NCBI GenBank assembly: GCA_034687125.1
Contig: JAQGBZ010000032.1
Coordinates: 292,209 to 356,208, forward strand
From: Neelides folsomi
Taxonomy: Eukaryota > Arthropoda > Collembola > Neelipleona > Neelidae
Direction: 5' to 3'
DNA: 64,000 nt
Made by a program: the position numbers and the translations under genes. Numbering within the stretch: position 1 is the first letter of the stretch; each line of letters begins with the position of its first letter. Shown here piece after piece: positions 24,788 to 37,300 of this stretch. The notes under the pieces are model-generated. The model was not told the DNA's origin and ran no database searches. It saw nothing but the letters and a program-made list of their open reading frames with translations.

Positions 24788-26511
24788 TCAGACGGGAGTC
24801 TCCTCGTCAATCTTCCCAAGTGACCAGACCAGATCATTAGCTGTTATTACATACAAGTTAAGTATTTTTAGCTGATTAGTTGAAGCCTTCAAGTTAATCG
24901 TTACTTTTTTATATATGGAAAAATTCTAACTCACCAAAATATTTAATATTGGGCGGATCTGTAAAATAGCACACAATTTATTTATTTACAGTCTAAATTA
25001 GTTAATCCTAAACTATTAAAATTAGATTTTATGAGAAAGGAATTGTAATTTGTACCTTCCGCTGGAATCATCGGATCAAATTCATTTTTTTTCTCCTTGC
25101 CAAAATTCCCGTCAGATACCTTGAATAATGTAAGAATAACTCATTTGAATTTTAATACATTTGAATTCCTTATATGGCACATGTAATTGTAGAGGTTGTA
25201 GGGAAATGAGGCAATGTACAATGTATTTAATGTATAGTAGTAAGTAATATGAGGTACAATTTACAATTTAAATCATTTTAAAATGTTCAACCTGAATGAG
25301 TTTTCTCACGACATCTCGTCCTAGTATATGATCAAACATAATTCCTAAGAATTGATCCTCCATTATGGTCAGACGGAGTTTGTCTCTATGCCATACTAGA
25401 ATCTTTGACTCTTCAACTGAAGTTATCGTGACCTTTTATAAAATAATTTGGGTGTTAATTTTCATTTAAGCAAATTGATAATTTGAGTGTCAAGAGAAAA
25501 TGGAAACCTGAAAAAGTTCATCAGTTGAAACTCCGAAATACTCAGGAGAGTCGACGAATTGATTTGGATGGATTACATGGAGAGCTCTGTTGTTTTGGCT
25601 CACCACCAATCTAGGTTTAAATGCATATATACTCCATTCATATCAATTATCACTTTCTTATAATGCATAATATTAATACTTATGATAGGAAATATACCAA
25701 TTAGTATCTGTAATTACTTCACTATGTGCTATGTACTCTACTATAAATACCTTTATTAGACTTTATACAACTTGTATTAGATTTAAGAAAATTGAGAATT
25801 AGTAAATATTATATAAACTAAACTAATGTAAACTCTTATCAAGGAATGTTGTTTATAGAAAAACGGCATTTACCTCCCAGAGAGGAGAAGAGCGAGTGAA
25901 TCCACTCTTGTTGACTTTTCAATTGCATAAATTTCTCCAGGATGTAGAACACGAAGATTTCTCTTACAACTTAAAAGTTTTCTAAATTGCTTCCTTGTCA
26001 CTTTAAGTGGTGCAAATAATTTCTTGTAAACCTGGAATTAAGAGATTAAAGTTTAAATTCATCCAATACAGATATTTTTGTATGTATCCCAATTGGGAGA
26101 AGTGAATGGTTCACCTGTTCAAGGTCTCCATTAAATCTTCTTCCACCACAAAATGCGGAAATGAGGAGAATGAAGTTAACGAAGAAATAAATACATCCCC
26201 ATATCATCGACCCGTGTTTCTCTTCAAGGAAAGAGACGTAAATGACAATGGCGGAATAAACGAGGGCGAAGAGCGGAGAACAGCATCGACGTTTGACAAG
26301 GAAATGACTAAAAAATCAATTCCATTCATTGGGAATGAATGGGTGGAACGGGGATTGGGATTGACAGGTCAAAAACTCACCATAGGAGGACGAGATGGGC
26401 GAGATGATGTGTGATGGCCAAGGAGTGTTGGGCGAGGAAGTTGGTGATGAACTTTCTCTCACCTTCCTCACCTTCGTCTCGACCCTCCTCGTAGTCGACG
26501 TCCATGTCCAT
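24788..26511 (-). CDS. Popeye domain-containing protein (POPDC/BVES family)
   Basis: Eight exons: 26511..26381, 26307..26115, 26031..25874, 25610..25508, 25432..25292, 25119..25056, 24958..24935, 24840..24788; all phases fit, 288 residues. Popeye proteins are membrane cAMP-binding proteins of muscle and other tissue. An acidic N-terminus (MDMDVDYEEGRDEGEEGE) is followed by hydrophobic segments in exons 1-2. The Popeye domain starts at VYKKLFAPLKV and includes the GEIYAIE and LALLLSGR stretches. The two hallmark cAMP-site motifs are present: DSPE in exon 4, and FQVT formed across the exon 4/5 junction. The C-terminal tail is short. A second ATG two codons downstream (26505) could also serve as start. 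Confidence 0.92.
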
Positions 26512-27604
26512 GAGGAGGACGAGCGAGGATTGCTCGTCCCGTCTGTTTTGGGAACGGCAACGCCGCTTATGCTACAATAACATTCTTCTCCCTAAATCCC
26601 ACGAAATCTTTCGATCCTCTCCTATGTAACATCTCTTCCTCTTTGGTTTAATATAAGTGAATAGAGAGTGGAGATTTCCTCCACATGAGACTCGCGTGTG
26701 CTGTAGCTTATTATTTTCATCCTTCTTTTGAAGGTGAGTGGGTTTCCTTTGAGGATTCTCCCTCACATAAAAAATTCATAAGATGGTAAGCGAAGGAAAT
26801 GAGATTATGAGATTACGTACATCTCCAACTACCTTTATAGAACAAATGATACTTAATATGGAACAACAAGGTGAAGAGTGTTAATTTATACTTAATTATT
26901 ATAGACAAAGTGAATGAAATAATAGTACTATATTGAATGAATTGAATATCACCATACTTTATTTAATATTCAGAATAAGTTAAATAAGTACGTATCGGTT
27001 GTATGTGAATTTGGTTTGAGACAAATTAAACGAAATAAAAATTTTAGTTTTAATATTATTGGTTGATTTTACTAGTTGTTGTAATAATTAATGGTCCTTA
27101 AAGAATTTTAAAGTAAATTAATATTACTTATATTTAATTTGTATTATACACGTAATAATATAGTAGGTAAGCTCATAAAAAATCTAGTTATAAAGTGTTC
27201 ATCGACTTAAATAAAATGTGATTGATCCATAATATAAAATATTAAATCTCAATATTTATTGCATGATGTTAAAGTTAACCATTGAATTATCTAATTGAAA
27301 GCACTATTATTTACATCAGTATTACTAACAATGTAATTGTATATGTTTGTTAAATATCCTTAAAATTTATCAATTGTACATAATTATATACAGAATCACA
27401 CCAATTATTTAAATACTATATATTTGAAAATTGAAAATATAACGTTAAAAAACACGCACAAAATATCATAAATAATAAATATGGATACAACTTTAGTAAG
27501 ATATCAATTTTATAGTTAAAACGTTATATTTATTAAATGGGCTGTAAATAAGTATATTTCTTGCTTAACAATTTGTAAAATTTGGGATTAAACTTCAAAT
27601 AAAA
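26512..27604. other. Upstream of the Popeye gene, 3' flank of GID8
   Basis: The first 250 bp is GC-richer and likely carries the Popeye promoter and 5' UTR. The rest is AT-rich with nothing recognised. Confidence 0.5.
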
Positions 27605-28506
27605 TTATTTTGGATCTTCTATTGTGGCTGTGGCGAGATCAACCATTTTGGGATATTTCACTTTCTTTTTGTCAAGATCTTCTTGGGCCCAAAGAATGAA
27701 TTTGAGAAGATATGCGAGCTTGGAACCACATGACTCTTGATCTTCCATTCCCAAGAATGCGGTGTTTAATTCTGAAGCAACTTTTTGTCGATGGGAAAGG
27801 GCAAGAAGATCACCAAAAGGGGAATTCTCTGGATCATCGAATGCTAAAAGCGCCAAGGTCCTAAATAACAAAACGAATGATATAATAATTGTAGAATTTC
27901 AACATGCTTATACAAAATTATAGTAAGTTATAAAACAAGACATTCGTAAAATTGTAAATAGAGAATTTATAAAATCCTTGTTAATTTTCATGATATGATT
28001 TATTACAGAGTTGTATAAGTAAAAACATCGTTTGTATCTTATAAATATTAATTTATAATTTACCTTTCAAGCTCTTCGAGTACAGATGAAGATTCCTCTC
28101 CTTGATCCGCTAGATTTTCCTGGGCAAATTTTAAGGCTTCTTCGATGTTCTTGTGTCTGATGAGCTCGATGAGATGTTGTTGTTGAAGGTGAAAAAAGAG
28201 ATATCTGTTGTCGTCGAGTAACTGAGGTTGATAAGAATTAATCATTCGAACAGCCTTCTGAATCTGTCCATCTTGAATGGCTTCAAGAATTTTAATCCTC
28301 TGGTCTAGTGTTTTGAGGTCAATTCCAGGCTCAGTCCCTGACTCCAAACTGAATTTTTCTGCAGCATCTTTGAATCCTTCAGTGACGAGGTAATTCATAA
28401 TTAATTTGTTAACTTCTGATCTTGGGATCTGCACACCATCGATTTTCTCCATCCATTTATCTTTTGAAGTTAATGGGATTTCTTTCCCTTTAATTTCCCC
28501 TGCCAT
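27605..28506 (-). CDS. GID8: GID8 homolog, CTLH E3 ligase subunit (TWA1)
   Basis: Two coding exons, 28506..28064 and 27860..27605, in phase, 232 residues (human GID8 has 228). GID8 is a core scaffold of the CTLH/GID ubiquitin ligase. LisH motif: [21 protein letters not shown] near residues 24-45. The CTLH region follows ([20 protein letters not shown] and [14 protein letters not shown]). The CRA region contains [16 protein letters not shown], as in other family members. The ATG is five bases after a good acceptor (ATTACAG at 28512-28518). A donor CAG|GTAATC lies at 28783/28784, so a 5' UTR exon from about 28784 rightwards, separated by a 272-base intron, is likely. Confidence 0.95.
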
Positions 28507-30099
28507 ATTCACTGTAATAGTTAATTAAAATATCAACATTAGCGATTACTCTCTTGTCAATCCCAAGAGTTAATAATAAGCAAACGCTAAACCCTGGCTT
28601 TCTATCATTAACAAAATAGACAAAAAATCAACCAAAATCCTAAAATTAATTGATTATGATCCTTACAAAATCAAAATCAAGTGCTTAATAATGATTATAA
28701 GAGTGACCATTTGTTTAATGGAATGTAATTGAAATCAAAATTACAAGATGCATTTGACGCAGTTAAAATAAATAAATGATTACCTGAATAAAAGTGTAGA
28801 TCCAGATTGATTGACCCGGGGTTGTCTGCTCTTTTAGGATACAATTGGAACTTGTAGAAAGTTGGAGATGAAAGCTGGCTTTCACTTTAAAATGTTTCCA
28901 AGATTGTTTCGGTTATTTTAAACGGGATTTTCGGATATTTGCAAAGACGAGTTGAATGACATTGCAGGTGGTGGTTGAAGATTTGGTGGGAGCCGAAAGG
29001 GAATGATCATGTGGAAGGAAGAGGAGAACGCAAGGCACACAATCCTCACCCACAATACTCATTTCACCCATCGAGAGCTTCACTGTCGTCCCTATGCACA
29101 TCATCATACATCGCAAGCATACATCGCAAGCTCTATGTATTTATTAGTTACTCCGAGATCCTGCTATAGGGACCAGAGCATATAGCGGATACTTCATTGG
29201 GTGGTGGAAGTGCCGTATAGACTCACCCGTTCTGTCTTTCGCGTTTTATTGAAGATCCGTCGGTTTGAGTGAACTCGGGACTTGAACTGGCTGAACTCCT
29301 TCGCTGCTGCAAAAGATTAAAACCTCCTTCCCGACACACATCCATACCCACCGAGGAAATACCCGAGAGGAGATCGGGTGCTCAACAGCGGAATAGTGTG
29401 AGGTTCGCCTTCTTTCTTTGAACCCCCAGCAAACCTTTGCCAATTTTATCTCTTCATCGAGGATTCGGCCAACCCTACCCAAAACTCCACATAGAATAGA
29501 AACTTCTTAGCTCATTTCTATTACACAATAGGTACGGGCCTGGTGTATTTATCATTTCATTTGATATTTTATTCTCCGCTCCCTCCTTCTCGGAGGCAGG
29601 TAGGTAATCCCTTGTTTGGCATTATTCCTCCTTAGAATTTACTTAAATTAATTCAGGGCTTGTTCCATTTATTCAATCTTGAGGAACACAATTGAAGAAA
29701 AAATATATTATAATCGACTCACTCGCGCAGTTCAAATTGAGTTCATTTGAGTTTCTCTATTATTAAGCAAAAGAGGTTCTCCCTGCACAAACAGCCGATT
29801 CAGTTTCGAATCCTCCCAACCCAACCACATTTAAAACCAGATAAGATAGGAAATAACAAGGGCTGGTTGTGAACAAGCTGCAGTATCCATTAGTCGTTAA
29901 TTTCATTATAATTAGATAAAAACTGACGCGAGTGGCCATTTTACACGCCCTATCAATATTTATTGATTCTCATTCTGCTGCAGATAAAAGGAGGTCTCCC
30001 TCGTCCTCGACGCTTCCACTCGACGAAACCTGCAAATTCTCTCACGGACACTATTAAACTCTTTCCAGAACAAAGTCGGCAAAAATCTACGGTCAATAA
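28507..30099. promoter_or_regulatory. Divergent upstream region of GID8 and SH3BGR-type gene
   Basis: Contains the probable GID8 5' UTR exon (from 28784) and the 5' UTR and promoter of the plus-strand gene. A 13-base direct tandem repeat (CATACATCGCAAG twice) lies near 29105-29130. Open frames at 28913-29482 on both strands overlap and carry no family features. Confidence 0.4.
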
Positions 30100-31012
30100 A
30101 TGATCATGGGCGTGAAAGTTTACTATTCGGAGATATCGGGAAACAAGGAGGTTTGAATCGATTACAATATTATTATTTATCTATAAATCTCATCTTATTG
30201 TTACATCCTTAATTTGTATACAATTCTAACTTAATTTTGGTTCAATTCAGTCAAAGAATTTCACAAATCAAAGAGAAATCGATCCATTTTAAATAATTGG
30301 ATCTATTGGGGAAGGAATGTTGATTAGGAGTTCATTAACAGAATTTTATTCCATAGGTAAAGAAACGTCAACAACGTGTGATGATGATATTGGAGAGCAA
30401 GACGATTCCTTACGACGCAATTGACATTACTGAGCCTGGAAAAGAGTCAGAAAAGGAGTTCATGTTCAAGAACGCGAAAACAAGAGGAGATTGTAAATAT
30501 GTACAGAGTCCACAGATTTTCAACGATGAAGTTTATTGCGGAGTGAGTCATTTGATTTAATCATCATTCCCCCGTCACATAAGTGAAACTCTTTTCTTCT
30601 TTACAATGCCATATTAACCTTTTTCACTGATAACGATTATTAGCGATAACCTTTAGAAGCTACAAAAAGGGAAATATTATTAAATATGAACAACTTGTTT
30701 GATTAGAAAACAAAAGAATTTGGATGATAATATTGTTGAATAAATAAATAGGATTATGATGACTTTGACATGGCGAATGAAAATGACGTGTTAGAAGAAT
30801 TTCTCCATTGTCCGAAAAAAGTTACGAATGGAGTAAAGTCGAGAGAGGGATCAGCTGAACAGAGTAAGAATGAACCAACCCCGCCTCCACAGCCACATCC
30901 TGTTGAAATCCCATCTGTGGAGACACCCGCTGAAGACGAAGAACCTGAAGAACAAATTGCAGAGCAAAAAATGCCCGATGAAGACGAGGAAGAGGAAGAA
31001 GAGGAACAATGA
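30100..31012 (+). CDS. SH3 domain-binding glutamic acid-rich protein (SH3BGR family)
   Basis: Exons 30100..30150, 30357..30542 and 30752..31012, all phase 0, 165 residues. A second in-frame ATG (30106) gives MGVKVYYSEISGN, closer to the family's usual start. The N-terminal thioredoxin-like fold has the family signatures KKRQQRVMMILE, DITEPGKE, PQIFNDEVYCGDYDDFDMA and ENDVLEEFL. A Pro-rich stretch PTPPPQPHP follows, then a Glu-rich acidic tail ending EEEEEEEQ. No CxxC redox motif is present, as in other members. Human SH3BGRL proteins are shorter (about 114 residues); SH3BGR has the longer acidic tail, so this is nearest SH3BGR or insect Sh3beta. Confidence 0.93.
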
Positions 31013-32659
31013 AGAATTTTTTTCTTTACAATACAATCAAAACTATTTAAATACTTACCATTTTACTTTTTATTCGAAGTTGTGTGTAACGTGGATTGTA
31101 CGACTATTTAAATATGTGTATAGTAGTTCCAAAATATCAAAATTTTCATTTTTATAATCCTTCAAAAATGAATCCCTTTTGAGTATAACAAACGTTACAA
31201 TATTAATTAAATTTTCACTAAAATGCCTTATATAAAGCCTGAAAATCATCAATAGATAGGGAACAGAACAATTTAACAAACCAAAATGCATGAAATTGGG
31301 AATTGATGCTTGGGCTATTGGGCTAAATAGCCTATTTAAACTACGGTAAATTCTATAAAGTGCGTATTAATCGTTTTCGGAGATTGAGTCTTACAATTAG
31401 GGATAAAAACTTTCCAATGAGGCTTCATAGGGCTCAAGGGGGAAAGAAGGAGCTTAGGAATTTTAATCGACATTTCTCTGCGTAGATTTCGATGGTTCTG
31501 CCCTCACTCTCCCAATTAACTCATCAGTGCCTCGGAGTATTCTTGTGGCATTTACAAAATTCTATACTTTTTTCTCAAAATGAACAAAATTGATCAAATT
31601 GATTCAATCCACACAATTAATTCATTTTTTTAATTATAGTCCCTTCGATTATCATTTTTATTTAAAATTCAAATATTTAGAAAGAAATCATCTATCCCAA
31701 GTTATTTAATTTAATCTTTAATAAGAAAAGTTCCCATATCAAGTTTTCTTTATATCTTATATTTATTATAAAAATTATCTTTAAAAAAGTCACTATACCT
31801 AATATTGCATTATTTATTTATGTATAGTAGTTAACCATTAAAGACTTATCACCTCTACCAAGTAATACCATTAAAATATGATTGCTCATATAATTAATAA
31901 TTAACTTATTGTTTGAATAATTGTAATAGACCATGATGTCATGAGTGAATTATATTATGAAAGTTCAATCGGATTCATTCAATTAATTGTGCCTGTGCAA
32001 TTTTCCAATATAACTTATTTTTAAGATTTATTGCATAATTAAATTATATGTTTAATTATGTTACACTACTCATACGTACACACATTATGAAATACATAGA
32101 ATAGAATCTACTTAATTAATAAAAATATTTAATATTAAAACAAGAAATAAATAACATTTCTTCTCATTAAATATTATCGACATGCAATATTAAAGGCTTT
32201 TTTCATTTCTCGCTCTCTATTATGTTTATAGTCGAGGGAGTTTTTCATTCTCAATCAGACAATAAAAGTGAAGTTTTAAAACATTAGGTTGTTTATTCAT
32301 TTTAAAAGCATTTTAATAGCATTGTATGGCTATATGTAATTTAACATAAAAATCACTCCTAGAAAATTCATTCATTTTTAAAATTTTTTACCCCTATAAG
32401 ATATCACAAAAATATTCAATTTAAGCATAAAAATGGTTGAGATGATAATTAGGAAAAAATGACAAATATATGGTAGGTAACTGTTTCCTTATGGTAAAAG
32501 TAGAGAGAATGTGAAGGAATTGAGATTGAGAACAAATTCAATAACTGAATCGTGGCTTTAAGTTATGATGAACATGCAATGTTGAATTGACTTAAATATT
32601 TCGGATACTTGCCGTATATTAAAAATTAAGGAAAGTTATATCAAAGTTGGAAAGAAAAT
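31013..32659. other. Convergent intergenic region, AT-rich
   Basis: Between the stop codons of the SH3BGR-type gene and UPRT. No coding feature, repeat or RNA gene recognised. Confidence 0.6.
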
Positions 32660-34099
32660 CTAATCTGTTCCAAAATATCTTTGACCTGTAAAATAGAAGG
32701 AAATGAATTATTATGTAGAATATTCATTATGTTAAGGCTATAATAATATTTTTAAATGGCGATATGTGTCTGAAACTCACCAAAATGATTAGGAGCAACT
32801 GGATGAACCTCTGAAGTCAATATTTTCATCTGAAATAATTAAGATTGTTAAAACACATTCTACTAAATTGATATTATAAAACGTGTTCTATTCTAGTTCT
32901 GAAGAACTATACCTTCGGAAATGTACTCAAGACACTTCTAACAGCATGTGGTGTGCAGAAGAGATTCGCAAGAACGACGTTTTCTTCAAGTACATTATGC
33001 TCTTTGAGCACATTCACAGCTTTAATCACTGTATTTCCAGATGACTACAATATAATATATCGTTATTATAGCATAATATTAACTAGAATTAACTTCGTAA
33101 AATATAATTCATAAGTGTTAAACAGATAAGTTCAATACCATTATTGGGTACATGAGTATCACTTTTCTTATAGAAATGTCCTCGGGAAATCGAGCTAGAT
33201 AAAACCAAGAAACATAATTAATATTATTAGATACATAAGACAGCGGGCATGTACGAGTATTTGAATAATTGTAGATTATGAAGAGTAATCTTTCCTCACG
33301 ACCAACGGCCTTTAGGAGTAGATTATAATGAATGAACTATGCAATGATTATGATTTTAATTACCGTAAACGACATGAGCTTCGTGAGTTTCTAAGTCGCT
33401 TTCAACGAGAATTTTTCCAATTCTTATTGAACGGCAACAATCGCGAAGACCTATCAAAACATAACTTTTTATGATTTAAGTTCTGTACATTATAAAAATG
33501 CAAAATAATAAGAATAAATATTGAATAATAAATCTAATGGAATCTTGAGTAATATTTTAAGAAGTCATTGCCTTGTTCCATTGCTTCTCCACTTCTTACA
33601 ATGCTGACTCCGCAATTTCCTTTCTCGTACTTGAGACCTTCGTACGGATTACCAGTTGGAGTTTGAATTGTAATCTTTTTAAATGGTAGTTGATTCAAAC
33701 TCTCTTCTATTACCATTCTGATCTAAATTAACATCAGGACAAAAATATGAGAATAATGAATTTTAATTAGGTATTATATATTGATGAAATTACCAGTCGA
33801 TCAGCGTAGAATTTGAAATCACTCCGTGTAGTATTTCTGAAAAAAATTAAATAAAATATTAACTATGATAAATAAAAAAATAGATCATGGGAGTAGGCAG
33901 TATTATTATTTTATGCTTATGGATTAGGATAATAATTTTACTTGTCTCGTATGATTGTCTGGAGTTCCCTTATTTGATCACTCGTTGGAAGCAATTTGAA
34001 ATTGTTTCCAAACTCCGTCTGAATTGGACTTGGACTGTAGCAAAGTGGAGGTGTTGAATTGCCTTTAAGATGTTTTTCCGAACATTGTTCGTTAACCAT
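32660..34099 (-). CDS. UPRT: Uracil phosphoribosyltransferase homolog (UPRT)
   Basis: Eight exons: 34099..33942, 33836..33794, 33722..33572, 33450..33364, 33194..33139, 33044..32913, 32829..32781, 32685..32660; phases agree, 233 residues. Family segments: DQIRELQTIIRDK, YADRL, EESLNQLPFKK, GNCGVSIVRSGEAMEQG, LRDCCRSIRIGKIL, MYPIMSSGNTVIKAV (the PRPP-loop region), TSEVHPVAPNHFGQRYFGTD. The third intron starts with GC (CAAG|GCAATG at 33572/33571), the second GC-AG intron in this window. UPRT would make UMP from uracil and PRPP. As in vertebrate UPRT, the PRPP loop and C-terminal end differ from bacterial enzymes, so catalysis is uncertain. It is head to head with ABCB7. Confidence 0.92.
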
Positions 34100-34339
34100 T
34101 TTAACGAGGCTAATTGTTAAAGTATTTAATATACTCTTTTCTAAAGTAAATGAATCAATGCGAATTTAAATATGGACTCGCTGAATCAATGAGAGAGAGA
34201 TCGAAAGAATAGTGCGAGTACTGCGAGTAAACAAAATGGTAAAATGTGCAGAGCGGACGGAGTTGGAACATGTGGAATTTGTATTCGATAAATTTTGATC
34301 TGCGCGGGAGCTAACGTGTTTAGTTAGTTAGGAGCTCTA
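34100..34339. promoter_or_regulatory. Bidirectional promoter between UPRT and ABCB7
   Basis: Only 240 bp separate the two divergent start codons, so the core promoters must share this space. It holds GC-richer stretches and no clear TATA box. Confidence 0.55.
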
Positions 34340-37300
34340 ATGGCTTACGTGTTGGGAAATTGGAAATATTTTATTAATCAAAATTGTAAATGTTTTATTA
34401 ATGCTAGTCAGCTAAGATACTCGTCATCATGTCCAAGAGGGACCGGTGGGTCAAAGTGGAAAAGATGTTTGAAGCAGCCCAAAATTCCGAATAATTTGAA
34501 ACAATTCCAGGTAGGTTCATTTTAAATTCATGGTCAAGCACCATCAGCTGCGAATGAGACATTTCTCATCAGCGGTTGCCTAAATGTTTCACAACATATT
34601 TGACTATTAATTTATGTAATTTAATTATCAATCTAATTTAATTATACAATATTTAAACATTGTTACACGTGGTATATCTTTTGACTTCAAAACTAACCAT
34701 TTAACTGACAAGTAAACTTGTGGAGATTCGCTGTTCGTTCTCTTCATTCTTCATCCAAAGGAAAGTGCATTAAAACTACAATTTAAACAAAATGGACTCA
34801 AAGCCAAGTTTATCAACATCTGGAAGGATAAAACGGTTGAATTGTTGTGAAGAAAATATAACCATTTTAAAATGGTTACACAAGAGAAGTCGTGATTTTC
34901 AGAAAGGAGACATTGCACCGGCTAATTTCTATTTTATTAATTCTAAAGGGGAGGAAAATTACTACAGAGGATTTTCAGCAAGATCTTCTATCTGCAAGGG
35001 CTCTAACATTCTCACATTACCTGAAAAATTATTAATCACATCAAATGAGTTCTCTTCAGAATTGTTTCAGAAATTGTCAATTTTGGAAGAATCTGAAGGA
35101 TGTAAAGTTGAAATCCAAGATAAATTCGCCTTATTTCTTTTCCTTCAACTCGAAAATGGAGATAATGGCAATAATGAATACTCACCTTATTTGAAAACAT
35201 TACCAAAATCATTTTCTGAATTGCCAGCTTACATCGATTCATTTGAAGAACTTCCCTTTCCTCCATATTGTAAAAGTCTCATCAAAGATCAACTAAACAA
35301 GATTCGGAAATCTTATGAAATTTTTAAGAAAATCAAAACAGACTTGTGTTATGAAAAGTACAAATACTCGTGGTTTGCTGTCTATACACGTTCCGTTTTT
35401 TATTCAAACAATGGAGAAAAAGAAATGGCTCTTGCTCCATATTTCGACTTGTTCAATCATTCTTCAGACCCAAATACTTCAACAATTTTTGATGCAAAGT
35501 CAAAAAGCTACGTAATAACTGCTACATCGAACATAAAGAAAAATGAAGAAATTACCATTTCTTATGGCCCTCATCCAAATTACAAGCTTTGGATTGATTA
35601 CGGATTTGTCCCGAATTTCAATTCACACAATTTCATCCCTCTTAAATTTGAAGAGCTGAAAAACGAATTCTGGTTAATGGATACAATGAAGGATCTGAGA
35701 AAGAAGAATTTTATTGAAAAAAATAGATTCAATCTAGAATTGAATTTATTACATGGACATGAAATGAGTTCCAATTTGTTGTTTTTAATTCAATCTTTCT
35801 TTTGGAACCCAAAATTTTCATTTTATGATTTCTCTTTAAATTCACAAAATGTTCCTACAACCAAAGTTAAAGAAATAATGAAAGAAATAGTTTTAAGAGA
35901 GTTAAATAAACATAAGACGTGCTTAAGCCTATTAAGTTCAAATTCAAAAAGTGCAAGTCTTGAGACTGCAGAGCAATTTCTGACCAATTCAATCATCTTC
36001 TTGATGGGATTTAAACTTTAGATTCTTGTTGTGCAACCTTGTCGTTCGTGCTTTCATCCTGGAGTCGCAAGCTTAGCTCGTGAATCAATCAAACTCCCTG
36101 ATGGAGCCGAGAAGGAAGTCAAGTCTAGTCAAATGCTTAAAGCCATCTTATCTCATTTATGGCCTAAGGTATCATAATTTAATTCTAATCCTAATTTATA
36201 CACTATAAGTAAAATTAATTATTATCCAATTAATTGAGTTTTGATAAACAGGATGAACCTGAAATTCGCCAAAGAGTTTTGGTGTCTCTTGGACTCCTCA
36301 TTGGTTCTAAAGTAGTGAATGTTTCAGTTCCATTTCTTTTTAAAGTCGGGGTTGATTCCTTAAGTCCGGGAGCCTTAGTATTGAACGACGTGGTGGGCAC
36401 AGTCAGCAACTTCACTTTCGCTATCCTTCTTGGCTGTGAGTTTCGCTCTCCTTTCTTTTTTAATTGCTAGGTGGATTTTTACACGGAACGTGTAATGTAA
36501 TCTGATTAAACTTTTTTATGTTTCATTATATTATAGACGGGATAGCCAGAGCTGGTGCGGCAGGATTCAATGAGTTGCGGAATGCAGTTTTTGCCAAAGT
36601 TGCCCAACGGAGCATTCGAAAAATCGCGAAAAATGTTTTCCTTCATTTGCATAACTTGGATCTTTCTTTCCATTTGAGTAGACAGACAGGCGCGCTATCA
36701 AAGGTAATCTGCTAATTATTTTTTATGTTTACTCTTCTCACATTATTTATAATTTGTATATAGACAATTGACCGGGGCTCAAGGGGAATTAACTTTGTGC
36801 TCACAGCAATGGTGTTTAATGTTTTTCCTACAATCTTTGAACTTGGACTTGTATCAGCATTACTTGTAAGTAGCACATTCAATTAATAAAAATGTCATAT
36901 TTTTAATTGAGGGTTATAATTTTTTGAATTTTACAATGTTTCTTTATTACTGTATAATTCTTATTGTACATAACGAAAATATTTTTTGAAGGCGTACAAG
37001 TACGGAGCTGAATTCGCTTATGTGTCTGTTGGATGCGTGTCAGCCTACGCCATTTACACTTTAGCTGTCACTCAATGGAGAACAAAATTTAGAATTGACA
37101 TGAACAAAGCAGAGAACGAGTCAGGGAACCGAGCCGTCGACTCCTTGCTCAATTATGAAACTGTCAAATATTTCAACAATGAGAAATATGAAGCTGATCG
37201 CTATGATAAGATTTTAGAAAAATTTGAAGTCGCATCCCTTAAGACCTCGACCTCCCTCGCAACCTTAAATTTTGGACAAAATGCAATATTCAGTGTGGCC

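Noticed and set aside
26106-26580. Plus-strand open frames of 102 and 61 codons
   Set aside because: They are antisense to Popeye exons 1-2, where the minus-strand reading gives clear family sequence and matched splice phases.
29800-29825. GTTTCGAATCC resembling a tRNA B box
   Set aside because: No A box or cloverleaf could be fitted around it on either strand.
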